DNA of 61,960 bases. It comes from a virus. The position numbers and the translations under genes were made by a program. Where the stretch lies: positions 1-61,960 of IMG/VR virus record IMGVR_UViG_3300020156_000031. One strand, 5' to 3'. Of the stretch, positions 16,714-24,036 are shown one piece after another. Each line of letters opens with the position of its first letter. Position 1 is the first letter of the stretch. The notes under the pieces were generated by a model. That model was given only the letters and a program-made list of their open reading frames with translations. It made no database searches and was not told the origin of the DNA.

Positions 16714-18492
16714 TCACACATCTTCGGGTACGCGCTCCCAGCCCCCGACATGCCATGTGGCGTCGGGGTCGAAGCTCGGGTCTTCCTTCACCATGCTCGC
16801 GGGCATCGGCTCCATGTCGTAGATCCGGCTCACGGCGTCGATCAGGTCGTCGTGCTGGGCGAACGGGAAGAAGGTCATTTCCTTGATCAGTTCGTCCGTC
16901 AGGTCGTAGGCCTTGCCGTTTTCGTCCTTGCGCTTGATCGGGCTTGCCAGCAGGTGTTCCTGGCCCCGCTCCTTGAGCCGGCGGGCGATGGCGGATTGCG
17001 TCACCACCTCGCTGCGCTTGCCGTCCCTACCCATCCCGACCGGGGTGTAGACCATGCTCTGCTGGTCGGTATCGACCTTCCAGTGGCAGTCTCCGGTCCC
17101 GGCGACATAGACCACCGCCGGGAGGTGGAAGGAGCCATACTGAACATCGGGCTGCAGCCGCTCGACGCGGTGTTCCTTCGAATTGCCGCCCTCTCGGGGC
17201 CAGGCCAGTTCCTCGATCGCGAAATGGTATTTCTCGGCCAGCATCCGCTCGGCGAAATACTCGTCGTCCGACTGCTGCCCGAAGCGCTCGTAGCCGACCT
17301 TGAGCAGATCGACGCCGGGCATGGCGGACCATTTCTTGTGCAGGAACTTCATATGGTCCCAGCGCTCGGAGAGCTTCATGCGGTGGCAGAAGCCGTCCAG
17401 CAGGTACTTGTTGCCCCGGTTGTCTATCCCGATGACGGGCATGGCGGTGCGGTCGGATCGGGCGTTCCTGCCTCGAGAGGGATCGACCATGATGTAGACG
17501 TTGAGGATCGAGGGCCGGATTTCCCAGGCCTTGAACCATGTCGGGTCGAACATGCGCTGGTTGCCGGCCAGCGGGTTCTGGAGCATCTGCGCAGCCAGCG
17601 TCGATAGCTGGGTCTTCTTCTTCTTGTCCCACTCTTCCTGGGACAGCAGCACCGGCTTTCCGTCCGGATGGCCATCGTCGGTGGCGGGGTATCTGCGCTC
17701 GGTGACGATGCCGCGGGCGATGATGTCGCCGTATGTGTCGCCGAAGTGATAGCGGGTGCCGACCATCCACTTGCGGCGCTTGCCGGCGCCGAGGTTGTCG
17801 GACAGTTCCCACGCTTCCGTGGTCTTCTTGATCTGCTCGGGATTGGTGACGCTTTCGCGGGTCACCACGTCATCGTAGAGCAGCAGGGCGAAGTGGCGCG
17901 ATGTCGGCTGGCCGTCGACGAGGCCGTGCGCCTCCATCGTGGCCTCCTTCGGGTTCGATCGCCGGCGGACGGTGAATTCCGACGAGGACCAGACCGGCGC
18001 TTCCGAAGTCGGCTTGAGCCAGCACACATCGGGATAGATGCGGCGGAGCGTCGGGTTGCTTTCGAACTCCCGCTTTACCTGCGCGACGAACTTCGCCGAG
18101 ATGCCCTTGGTATGCCCGAAGACCCCGATGGTGATTTCGGGATCGTTCAAAATCTCCTGTATCGAGCCGCAGAAGGTGATCAGCGTCGATTTGTAGTGCT
18201 CGCGCGCCCACAGGTCGAGATAGCCGTCGGGCTCAAGCTCCACCTCCCGGCAGCGGTCATAGAGCCAGGGATGAAACCCGTCGTGCCGTCCGAGGATGCA
18301 GGTGAACAGGAAGAACCTGTCCACGCATCCGAGATAGGCCATATCCGCGTCGGAGAGCGTTTCCGCCGTGAGCGCATAGAACTCCATGGCCGCGTCGTAA
18401 TCGAGCGTGTGAAGCTCGTCGGCCTCGACATAGGCGACCAGATCGGGATTGGCCGAATCCCGGTAGCGTGCGCCAGTGTAGCGGGTGAGCAT
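16714..18492 (-). CDS. terL: Terminase large subunit
   Basis: Encodes 592 residues. Motor and nuclease features are visible. The segment REHYKSTLITF at about residues 97-107 is the Walker A-like loop with its Lys-Ser-Thr. LLLYDDVV at 203-210 is the Walker B motif with two Asp. YIMVDPSRG carries the first nuclease Asp, and QHDDLIDAVSRIYD the late nuclease acidic cluster. The overall order matches headful-type large terminases. The protein pumps genome DNA into the procapsid through the portal and cuts it. The gene follows the small terminase gene through a few small coupled genes. Confidence 0.9.
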   Translation of the reverse strand: MLTRYTGARYRDSANPDLVAYVEADELHTLDYDAAMEFYALTAETLSDADMAYLGCVDRFFLFTCILGRHDGFHPWLYDRCREVELEPDGYLDLWAREHYKSTLITFCGSIQEILNDPEITIGVFGHTKGISAKFVAQVKREFESNPTLRRIYPDVCWLKPTSEAPVWSSSEFTVRRRSNPKEATMEAHGLVDGQPTSRHFALLLYDDVVTRESVTNPEQIKKTTEAWELSDNLGAGKRRKWMVGTRYHFGDTYGDIIARGIVTERRYPATDDGHPDGKPVLLSQEEWDKKKKTQLSTLAAQMLQNPLAGNQRMFDPTWFKAWEIRPSILNVYIMVDPSRGRNARSDRTAMPVIGIDNRGNKYLLDGFCHRMKLSERWDHMKFLHKKWSAMPGVDLLKVGYERFGQQSDDEYFAERMLAEKYHFAIEELAWPREGGNSKEHRVERLQPDVQYGSFHLPAVVYVAGTGDCHWKVDTDQQSMVYTPVGMGRDGKRSEVVTQSAIARRLKERGQEHLLASPIKRKDENGKAYDLTDELIKEMTFFPFAQHDDLIDAVSRIYDMEPMPASMVKEDPSFDPDATWHVGGWERVPEDV

Positions 18493-18765
18493 TCACGCCC
18501 ATTCCCTCGGATTGCCGCCGATCTCGAACACCTTGCCGGGCCCGACTTCCTCGCGAGCCGCGAAGGACTTCTCCGCGATGTCGCCCGGCATGAACCCCTC
18601 CGGCCATATCTCGAACATCGTCACACGGTCGGGATCGCCCTCGTCCACGACAATGGTGATCATCCGCCTATGGTGCGCGAACATGTCGGCGTGGATGACC
18701 TTCAAGCCCTTGGCCTCGATGGCGGCAACGATGGATGCGAACTCGTCTTGTGTCGGGGCGCCCAT
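18493..18765 (-). CDS. Small late-operon protein of unknown function
   Basis: Encodes 90 residues from the ATG at 18765. The start overlaps the stop of the 29-residue membrane gene (ATGA), and its stop abuts the large terminase start. The sequence alternates helix and strand (FASIVAAIEAKGLKVIHADMF, then RMITIVVDEGDPDRVTMFEI). It reads as a small alpha/beta domain; I do not recognise it. Confidence 0.6.
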   Translation of the reverse strand: MGAPTQDEFASIVAAIEAKGLKVIHADMFAHHRRMITIVVDEGDPDRVTMFEIWPEGFMPGDIAEKSFAAREEVGPGKVFEIGGNPREWA

Positions 18766-18851
18766 CACCACCACCCCGCGACATGCCCGGCGATCATCAG
18801 CGCGGCCAGAGCGATCGGCGCCCATATGGCGAGACGGTCAACGCGGGTCAT
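18762..18851 (-). CDS. 29-residue single-span membrane peptide
   Basis: Starts at ATG 18851, two bases after the stop of the preceding gene, and ends with TGA at 18764-18762, overlapping the next ATG. The peptide begins MTRVDRLAIWAPIALAALMI and ends in three Trp, giving one membrane segment after a short basic start. Tight coupling on both sides argues that it is translated. Such short membrane peptides are easily missed in annotation. Confidence 0.55.
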
Positions 18852-18852
18852 C

Positions 18853-19089
18853 TCACACATCCTCCGGCCAGCGAAGGCGCTTCGCGAGCGCGTCATCGCG
18901 CATTAACTTCGCCAGCCGATAGATCTTGGCCATCTTTTCCTCGCGACATACGAACGTTGCGCTGACAACCTGGCCAACTTCCGGGACGAAGGCAGAAACC
19001 GTTGCCGAGGATGGGTTGAGGGGGAGCCCGCTGAATGCAGGCGCAATGGCCGCTGAACTCAACAGCCTCAGAAATGTTCGACGGTTCAT
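18853..19089 (-). CDS. Small exported protein with Tat-type signal
   Basis: Encodes 78 residues. The N-terminus NRRTFLRLLSSAAIAPAFSG has the twin Arg followed by Phe-Leu and a hydrophobic stretch, the pattern of a Tat signal. The mature part is short (about 50 residues), with a Cys and the ending RLRWPEDV. It sits in the late operon just before the large terminase. Function unknown. The partner exported protein at 33159 has the same organisation. Confidence 0.55.
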   Translation of the reverse strand: MNRRTFLRLLSSAAIAPAFSGLPLNPSSATVSAFVPEVGQVVSATFVCREEKMAKIYRLAKLMRDDALAKRLRWPEDV

Positions 19090-19090
19090 C

Positions 19091-19345
19091 TCACGCCTCC
19101 CCCGGCTTCTTGCCGGTGAGGAACGCTACCAGCCGCTCGCGCTTGCCGGCGTCGTCAAGAAGCACCAGCGCCAGATCGACGTACAGTGGGGCGGGGTCGC
19201 CGCCATAAGCGTTAGCCTTGAGGCAATCATCGTGGGTGAAGGCACATTCCTCGAACAAGGCCGCGAGGCCGATCACCGTTGGGTCGCGATCCTTCACGGC
19301 CGCATGGTATCTTTCGGGCACCTTCCATTCGTACAGAGCTTCCAT
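19091..19345 (-). CDS. Small late-operon protein of unknown function
   Basis: Encodes 84 residues from the ATG at 19345, preceded by AGAGGCG; upstream starts lack a ribosome binding site. Hydrophobic and acidic helices alternate (VIGLAALFEECAF, then YVDLALVLLDD). It lies one base before the Tat-signal gene. No family recognised. Confidence 0.6.
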   Translation of the reverse strand: MEALYEWKVPERYHAAVKDRDPTVIGLAALFEECAFTHDDCLKANAYGGDPAPLYVDLALVLLDDAGKRERLVAFLTGKKPGEA

Positions 19346-19471
19346 TTTCGCCTCTTTCTGCCTTTCGGGTTCGCCTAAAACTGCCATTTTCAACCGGCGG
19401 TCGGTATAAACCCCGTCTCAGGGGCCATTTTACCGCCTCGCTTCGCCTGAAATGCAATCTCCGGTATTTGT

Positions 19472-19939
19472 CTAAGCCCGCCTCTTGAACTTCTTCAGCG
19501 CGTCCGCGAACTGCATGACCTGGCTGGTATCCCGTTCCGGGGCTTCCTCGCCCTCGCGGGGCTTGGTGTCGGGGATCTTGGTCCCCTTCACATGCTCCTG
19601 GGTCAGGGTCGGGGAGTCCTCGTATCCGAAGCATCGGATGAAGAACTTCCTCAGATCGGCGGCGGCCTTGAAGTCGCCGGCCTTCTTGGCGTCCTCGATG
19701 TCCCCGAGGAGATCGCGGAACATGGTCTTGGCATCGAATACGCTGTCGTCGAGGGCCTTGGAGGCCGTGACTTCCAGCAGTTCCTTGACGCGGGCCTGAA
19801 CGTTTTCATTTGCTTTCAGGCGTGTTGCGTTGCCTCGGTTGGGCTTGTAGCCGGCTTCCTGATACGCCTTGTCTGAGGTCATCCCCTTGGCGAGGCATTG
19901 CGCGAACGCCTCGTGCTTGGGGTCGGGGAGGACGGGCAT
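19472..19939 (-). CDS. terS: Terminase small subunit
   Basis: Encodes 155 residues. The N-terminal helix-turn-helix reads HEAFAQCLAKGMTSDKAYQEAG followed by NRGNATRLKANENVQARVKELL. This is the Terminase_2 pattern, in which a variable helix is followed by NA--L--N--V--R. The C-terminal half is charged and probably oligomerises. The protein recognises the packaging site and hands DNA to the large subunit. The gene starts about 160 bases downstream of the last replication-side gene, and the gap probably contains the main late promoter. Confidence 0.8.
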   Translation of the reverse strand: MPVLPDPKHEAFAQCLAKGMTSDKAYQEAGYKPNRGNATRLKANENVQARVKELLEVTASKALDDSVFDAKTMFRDLLGDIEDAKKAGDFKAAADLRKFFIRCFGYEDSPTLTQEHVKGTKIPDTKPREGEEAPERDTSQVMQFADALKKFKRRA

Positions 19940-20101
19940 TCCGGTTTCGCCTTTGGTTGAGATTTCCTGCGCGCAGCAATTCCACGCAATATGTCAGGGG
20001 CGCACCCCTTGGCCGGACGTGGCGGTTCTCAGCCGCGATTGACTGCATTAGTGACGCATGGCCCGCAGGGGAGCCATCGAGAGTCCCGGCCGGGAAGAAC
20101 G
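19940..20101 (-). promoter_or_regulatory. Intergenic gap, probable late control region
   Basis: A 162-base gap between small genes of the early operon and the small terminase. It contains the palindrome GGGGTGCGCCCC, and on the minus strand CATATT and TAATGC, which could serve as -10 boxes. No convincing -35 partner is seen. The small terminase has AAAGGCG upstream of its ATG. A packaging (pac) site could also lie here. Confidence 0.35.
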
Positions 20102-20341
20102 TTAAGCCGGTATGATTGCCGAGATACGGCCCGCGACGGTGAGGCTCTGCTTCATGGCGTTGACGCGGTTTTCAGCGTCTTCCCATGAATAGGCCGGGAT
20201 GTCGGCGGCCCATGTCTTGCCGTCCATCTCGTAGTGAAGGGCGAATGTGTAGAGCGGGACACCCTGATCGTCGTATGAGATGCAGTCCTCGTCCGGTCCC
20301 TCGCGCTTGGCGCGCTCTCGTCCAAGGTCGATCACGGTCAT
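20102..20341 (-). CDS. Small phage protein of unknown function
   Basis: Encodes 79 residues from the ATG at 20341, which overlaps the stop of the upstream gene. It has two halves: an acidic one (DEDCISYDDQG) and an aromatic one (KTWAADIPAYSWEDAENRVNAM). The pattern AYSWEDAENRV-AM is seen in many small phage proteins of Rhizobiales, to my recollection, but no function is known. Confidence 0.6.
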   Translation of the reverse strand: MTVIDLGRERAKREGPDEDCISYDDQGVPLYTFALHYEMDGKTWAADIPAYSWEDAENRVNAMKQSLTVAGRISAIIPA

Positions 20342-20580
20342 CAGCACATCTTCCATACGGTGATTTTCGCCACCTGCCGCATTCCGCCTCCGGGCTCCAC
20401 CATGAAGCGATGAACCGTTGTGGCTTCAAGGCAGCGCTCTATCGTCTTTTCCGCGTCCCTGGGCTTCTCTGGCCGAATGACGGGCATTTCCGCTTCGGGG
20501 TTGACCGCCGCATAGGCATAGGAGGCGACCGACAGCGCCAGCAGGGCGACGAAGATCATCCACCAGAGCCATTCGCGCAT
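20341..20580 (-). CDS. Small membrane-anchored protein
   Basis: Encodes 79 residues. The N-terminus MREWLWWMIFVALLALSV is a single membrane segment or uncleaved signal, followed by a soluble region. The stop overlaps the next start, and its own start overlaps the previous stop, so it is part of a tightly coupled string. No family recognised. Confidence 0.6.
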   Translation of the reverse strand: MREWLWWMIFVALLALSVASYAYAAVNPEAEMPVIRPEKPRDAEKTIERCLEATTVHRFMVEPGGGMRQVAKITVWKMC

Positions 20581-20768
20581 CAGTGCACCGTCACCAGTTG
20601 GATTTGATAGTCCGCGGCGAAGAAGAACAGATTGGAGCGATCGAAGGAGCAGGCAACCGCGTTGCCCTCGTCATCGAACAGCACCCACGCCTGATCGCCA
20701 TCGATTTTCGTCTCGCGGATATAGGCCTCGGTGACATCCTGCCCGTCCGCTTTCTGGATGGTCTGCAT
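20580..20768 (-). CDS. Small protein of unknown function
   Basis: Encodes 62 residues from the ATG at 20768, with GAGGGTGA seven bases upstream. It is beta-rich (DQAWVLFDDEGNAVACSFDRSN) and compact, and coupled to the following gene by overlap. No family recognised. Confidence 0.6.
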   Translation of the reverse strand: MQTIQKADGQDVTEAYIRETKIDGDQAWVLFDDEGNAVACSFDRSNLFFFAADYQIQLVTVH

Positions 20769-20794
20769 GGGCGTCACCCTCGAATGAGAAGTAC

Positions 20795-21049
20795 TCAGCA
20801 GGTCGATATGGGCTGAAGGCGCCAGTAGTCTCCGGTTCCGGGGCTCATCCTATCCGGGAGACGAGGCTGATTATGCCACCACTCGCTTTCCAATGGGGCC
20901 CAGAACGCGGGAGAAGGCCAGGTCGAAGGTGTTGGCACCGGAGCCTTGCGCGTTACCTTGCCGATCTTGCAATGCCGGACCAAGACGTTCAGCCTATTCT
21001 CGTAGCGGCGTGCACGCTCTTGCTCGTCAACGACGATGGTGTAGCTCAT
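20795..21049 (-). CDS. Small basic protein of unknown function
   Basis: Encodes 84 residues with GAGG five bases before the ATG. It is basic and Trp-rich at the C-terminus (WPSPAFWAPLESEWWHNQPRLP). A strong terminator lies 24 bases upstream of its start, so it opens a new transcription unit or depends on readthrough. No family recognised. Confidence 0.5.
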   Translation of the reverse strand: MSYTIVVDEQERARRYENRLNVLVRHCKIGKVTRKAPVPTPSTWPSPAFWAPLESEWWHNQPRLPDRMSPGTGDYWRLQPISTC

Positions 21050-21072
21050 GGATGCCTCGGCTTTGGAATGAG

Positions 21073-21102
21073 AAAACCCGCCCTGCAGATTTACAGGACG
21101 GG
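21073..21102 (-). terminator. Rho-independent terminator of the replication operon
   Basis: On the minus strand CCCGTCCTG pairs with CAGGGCGGG (nine pairs, one wobble) around an eight-base loop, followed by TTTTCTC. It lies downstream of the DUF6362-like gene and directly upstream of the small gene starting at 21049. Confidence 0.7.
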
Positions 21103-21154
21103 CTGGTTTGCCTTATCAGGCTGGCGATGTGGTGCGGCGATCCTGCCGCGAACT

Positions 21155-21796
21155 CTATGCCGCCTCTGCCTTACGGCGCTTCGCTTCGCGCTGGCGGCGC
21201 AGCTCGTTCTGACGCTCGGCCCAGGCATACTCTTTCAGCCCGGCATCGAAGTCGCAGATCAGGGGCCGGGAACCCGGCTCCGCATATGACTGAATTCCGT
21301 TGATGATGACACGTTTATCCCCGATTTCGGCCTCGGTTGGCAACAGGCTTTCGAAGGTGAAATCGTGCGTAGAACCGTCCTCCACGCATGATGTTGCGGA
21401 AATGATCGCATTTACTGCGCGATCCTTGCGCCGACGCCCCGTTTCCTGGTGAATTCCTTCATCGCGGCACCACTTCGAAAACGACCGCTTTCCGGCCTTC
21501 GAGATGGCCCATGACAGCAGGCACCGCCGCTGGCTTTCATCCGGGACCAAACGGATAAGCTCGTTGGCTTGTTCCCACAAGGTCACATCGGCGGGATTGA
21601 CGCGGGATGAAATGCGGTCGCGGTATTCTTGCTCCTCCTCATCGATCCGGTCTACGCCCCATCCATTCACGTCGGCCCAATCGTAGACATAGGGCAGGCT
21701 CATGGACTTGACCGGCGAGGGTCGGACCTGGATGGGCAGCCGGCGATCGATCTCGGCGGCGGCGATGAAGAGTTCCTGCACCTCGGTTGCGTTCAT
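21155..21796 (-). CDS. DUF6362-like phage protein
   Basis: Encodes 213 residues. The layout fits DUF6362: an early DRRLP motif, a PYVYDWADVNGWG segment, an acidic helix, and a core LLSWAISKAGKRSFSKWCRDEGIHQETGRRRKDRAVNAI that reads as a degenerate helix-turn-helix. The C-terminus is basic and Ala-rich (NELRRQREAKRRKAEAA). Members are found at the end of phage replication operons, ahead of packaging genes. A role as a late regulator is possible but unproven. Confidence 0.6.
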   Translation of the reverse strand: MNATEVQELFIAAAEIDRRLPIQVRPSPVKSMSLPYVYDWADVNGWGVDRIDEEEQEYRDRISSRVNPADVTLWEQANELIRLVPDESQRRCLLSWAISKAGKRSFSKWCRDEGIHQETGRRRKDRAVNAIISATSCVEDGSTHDFTFESLLPTEAEIGDKRVIINGIQSYAEPGSRPLICDFDAGLKEYAWAERQNELRRQREAKRRKAEAA

Positions 21797-22251
21797 GCCC
21801 TGCTCCTTGCCCTGTCGTCCAATAGGTCCGGCTGCTCGACGCCAAACAGCCTCTTGATGCGTTCGTAAATCTGGCCCGCGATGGCGAAGCGCTTGGGAAT
21901 GATCCCGTCAACGTCCCGCGCCCAATCCTGCAACCACCCTACATGGAGCCCGTCCACGAACGAGAACCATTTTTCCACGTCCTTGCCCATCAGGTCAGGG
22001 AAATTCCTCTCTGCGGCCAGTATGACGTCGCTGAAGGCCCATAGCGTGGCGGCGTCCAGTACCGTCTTGCGGATCATCGTCTCGGCCCACGTCATGATGA
22101 CGAACCGCGCATGGTCGTATCCGCGCTTGTTGACGATCTTCTGAAGGCTGGCAACGGCTTTGGTCTGGCCCGGCTTGGCATGGGCGCTCGAATGGATCGG
22201 CTCTATGCCGAACTCATCGAGGATCGCCCTTGCTTCCGGGTGGTCGATCAT
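21793..22251 (-). CDS. Conserved phage protein of unknown function
   Basis: Encodes 152 residues from the ATG at 22251, which overlaps the stop of the DnaA-like gene; the ATG at 22263 is an alternative. The centre reads KGYDHARFVIMTWAETM-type and ATLWAFSDVILAAERNF, an all-helical domain with conserved Trp. Similar proteins are, to my memory, common in rhizobial prophages next to DnaA-like genes. No catalytic motif is seen. Confidence 0.6.
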   Translation of the reverse strand: MIDHPEARAILDEFGIEPIHSSAHAKPGQTKAVASLQKIVNKRGYDHARFVIMTWAETMIRKTVLDAATLWAFSDVILAAERNFPDLMGKDVEKWFSFVDGLHVGWLQDWARDVDGIIPKRFAIAGQIYERIKRLFGVEQPDLLDDRARSRA

Positions 22252-22955
22252 GGCCGGGTCCATCCGTTTCGCTTGATGAATTTGGAGACGGCAGACGGGC
22301 ACGACCCTATCTCCGCGCCGATGGCCGCGATGGTTTCGCCGCGGTCGAACATCTCCCTGACGATGCCTGCGCTATCCTTGATGCGCGGAATAATCTTGGC
22401 GTGGGGCCAATGCCTGTGCGCGATCAAACTCACAGTCGAGGGCGAGATTTCGAGCTTTGCCGATATCTCCTTGAACATCATGCCCTGATTCAGCATCGTC
22501 ACGATCTGGGCCTTGTGAAGCTCTTCCAAGCAAGGCCGGCGGGGCCGCTGTCCGATTTTCGAAAGCGAGTTCATGATCGACGTTCGGTCCTTCCCGAACA
22601 GCTTGCCGATCTGCCCGGCGTTCAGGTTATACTTTTTGCTCACCTCTCCGATGATACGATCGCGGGCCGCGACGATGGGCTTTCTCCGGTTGTCAGCCAT
22701 GATGTCATCAAAGCTGACGCCAAGAGCTTCGCATCGGTCGGCTATGAATTCGACCGGCCGCATGTTCTTGCGCTTCCGCTTGGGCTTGGCCTTCACAGGC
22801 TCCACAGGCGGCTCAGGACGCGCTTCGACCTTCTCCACCACTCTCAGGACCGGAGCGGGACGTTTCGCTATGGGTGAGCCCAGCAGGCGGTTTCTGCGGG
22901 CAATTGCTGCGGCTCGGGCTTGGGCCTCTATCGGGCCGATGGGATGGGGCATCAT
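22248..22955 (-). CDS. DnaA-domain-IV-like DNA-binding protein with further HTH segments
   Basis: Encodes 235 residues. After a basic Pro-rich N-terminus, residues about 65-130 read VEFIADRCEALGVSFDDIM, then KPIVAARDRIIGEVS and IGKLFGKDRTSIMNSL. This matches the DnaA C-terminal helix-turn-helix, where (I/V)-AR is followed by an IG--FG-RDH-T signature. Here the His position is Thr-Ser-like. Two more helix-turn-helix segments follow (FKEISAKLEISPSTVSLIA and IAAIGAEIGSCPSAVSKFIK). There is no ATPase part. It probably binds DnaA-box-like DNA or controls phage replication. A perfect DnaA box exists at 33456. Confidence 0.7.
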   Translation of the reverse strand: MMPHPIGPIEAQARAAAIARRNRLLGSPIAKRPAPVLRVVEKVEARPEPPVEPVKAKPKRKRKNMRPVEFIADRCEALGVSFDDIMADNRRKPIVAARDRIIGEVSKKYNLNAGQIGKLFGKDRTSIMNSLSKIGQRPRRPCLEELHKAQIVTMLNQGMMFKEISAKLEISPSTVSLIAHRHWPHAKIIPRIKDSAGIVREMFDRGETIAAIGAEIGSCPSAVSKFIKRNGWTRP

Positions 22956-23725
22956 GGCAACACCGCCTCGTACTGGATAGGCTTCGAAGCATTTTCCACA
23001 CCGTGGTAGGTGCCGAAGAAGCAGGGGTCGCTCAGGCCATATGGATTGATCTCAATAAGCGCTGGCTCTTTCCCGATCGGCATCCACAAGTCAAAGACGA
23101 CGGTGTCGATGTGCAGGACAGGCTTGAGCGTTTCGGAAAAATAGTGATCTATCTTTTCCCGTACCGCTCTGCCCCCGTCCGGCGCGGCCTTGATCGGCTT
23201 CCGATAGTCATAAGCGGTGACGGCAATCAACTCGCCATCCTTGACGAAACACCGATACTCGTCTTCCGATCTCAGCCCGTATTGCCACTCGCGCAGGCAG
23301 ATGAAAGCTGGTTGCTCTGGCACCCATTTGAATTCGTATAGGTCATCAAGCACGCGCTCTGACGCGGACAAGAAAAGGATTGCCTCTTTACCTGACACAG
23401 TGGCCGGTGCCTCAAACGGCCATGGATAATCCTTCGGTGATCTGCTGTTGAGCCGAACGAAATGCCTCCTCCAGCCCATGCGATTATCTATCTCAGCCGC
23501 GACTTCCCGCATGATCTCGCCCGGCGGGTTTCCGTCATGCATACCGAAGAACTCTTCAACAAGCCCACTAGGCACGCGGACGAACTCCGTTGCGAATGAC
23601 AGCGCTGCAAGGGGTTTTGGCCACTGGTCAATGAGGCATGGTTGGACACGCGCGAGCCACCTCAGCGAGGTTTCACGATGCTGCTCGTCGGTAGGCATTA
23701 CCAAATCTGGGATAGTGAGTTTCAT
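22952..23725 (-). CDS. CDC123/D123-like ATP-grasp enzyme
   Basis: Encodes 257 residues from the ATG at 23725, overlapping the upstream stop. Three blocks match the eukaryotic CDC123 family: WRRHFVRLNSRSPKD at 85-99, CLREWQYG then DEYRCFVKDGELIAVT at 143-170, and VVFDLW then ALIEINPYG at 209-230. The R-C-F-V-K strand, the Asp of FDLW and the Glu and Asn of IEINPYG are the expected ATP/metal-binding positions of this divergent ATP-grasp clade. Eukaryotic CDC123 helps assemble eIF2. Bacterial and viral relatives have been proposed to modify proteins. What a phage version joins is unknown. It lies inside the replication operon. Confidence 0.8.
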   Translation of the reverse strand: MKLTIPDLVMPTDEQHRETSLRWLARVQPCLIDQWPKPLAALSFATEFVRVPSGLVEEFFGMHDGNPPGEIMREVAAEIDNRMGWRRHFVRLNSRSPKDYPWPFEAPATVSGKEAILFLSASERVLDDLYEFKWVPEQPAFICLREWQYGLRSEDEYRCFVKDGELIAVTAYDYRKPIKAAPDGGRAVREKIDHYFSETLKPVLHIDTVVFDLWMPIGKEPALIEINPYGLSDPCFFGTYHGVENASKPIQYEAVLP

Positions 23726-24036
23726 TCCGCCGCCTCCCGCATCGCTTCCTTCAGCCGCTGCTCTGCCACCCGTCTCCGGCCCGCTGCGCTTCTGGCCTGA
23801 AACACCATCGGCGTTTCCTTGATCTGGTCGGGGTCGTGGCGCAGCGCGTAAACCCTGCATTCCTCCGCATAGAGAGCCCGCCAGGCGTGCGCCTCGGCCT
23901 CCCATCGGTCCCGAAATGACCTCGGCTTGCCGTTGGCGCCCTTCAGCGTCATCGTCTGGCTGGTCCATGATGGGCGGAACACCGCGATGTATCCGTCATG
24001 TTTGGTCCAATGCGCCTCAGCCGTGGGGATGTTCAT
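23722..24036 (-). CDS. Small basic protein upstream of the CDC123-like gene
   Basis: Encodes 104 residues from the ATG at 24036; both ends overlap neighbours in ATGA style. It contains AHWTKHDGYIAVFRPSWTS and KPRSFRDRWEAEAHAWRAL, then a basic Arg/Ala-rich helical C-terminus (AAGRRRVAEQRLKEAMREAA). The tight coupling to the CDC123-like gene makes it a possible partner or substrate, though this is only context. No family recognised. Confidence 0.6.
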   Translation of the reverse strand: MNIPTAEAHWTKHDGYIAVFRPSWTSQTMTLKGANGKPRSFRDRWEAEAHAWRALYAEECRVYALRHDPDQIKETPMVFQARSAAGRRRVAEQRLKEAMREAAE

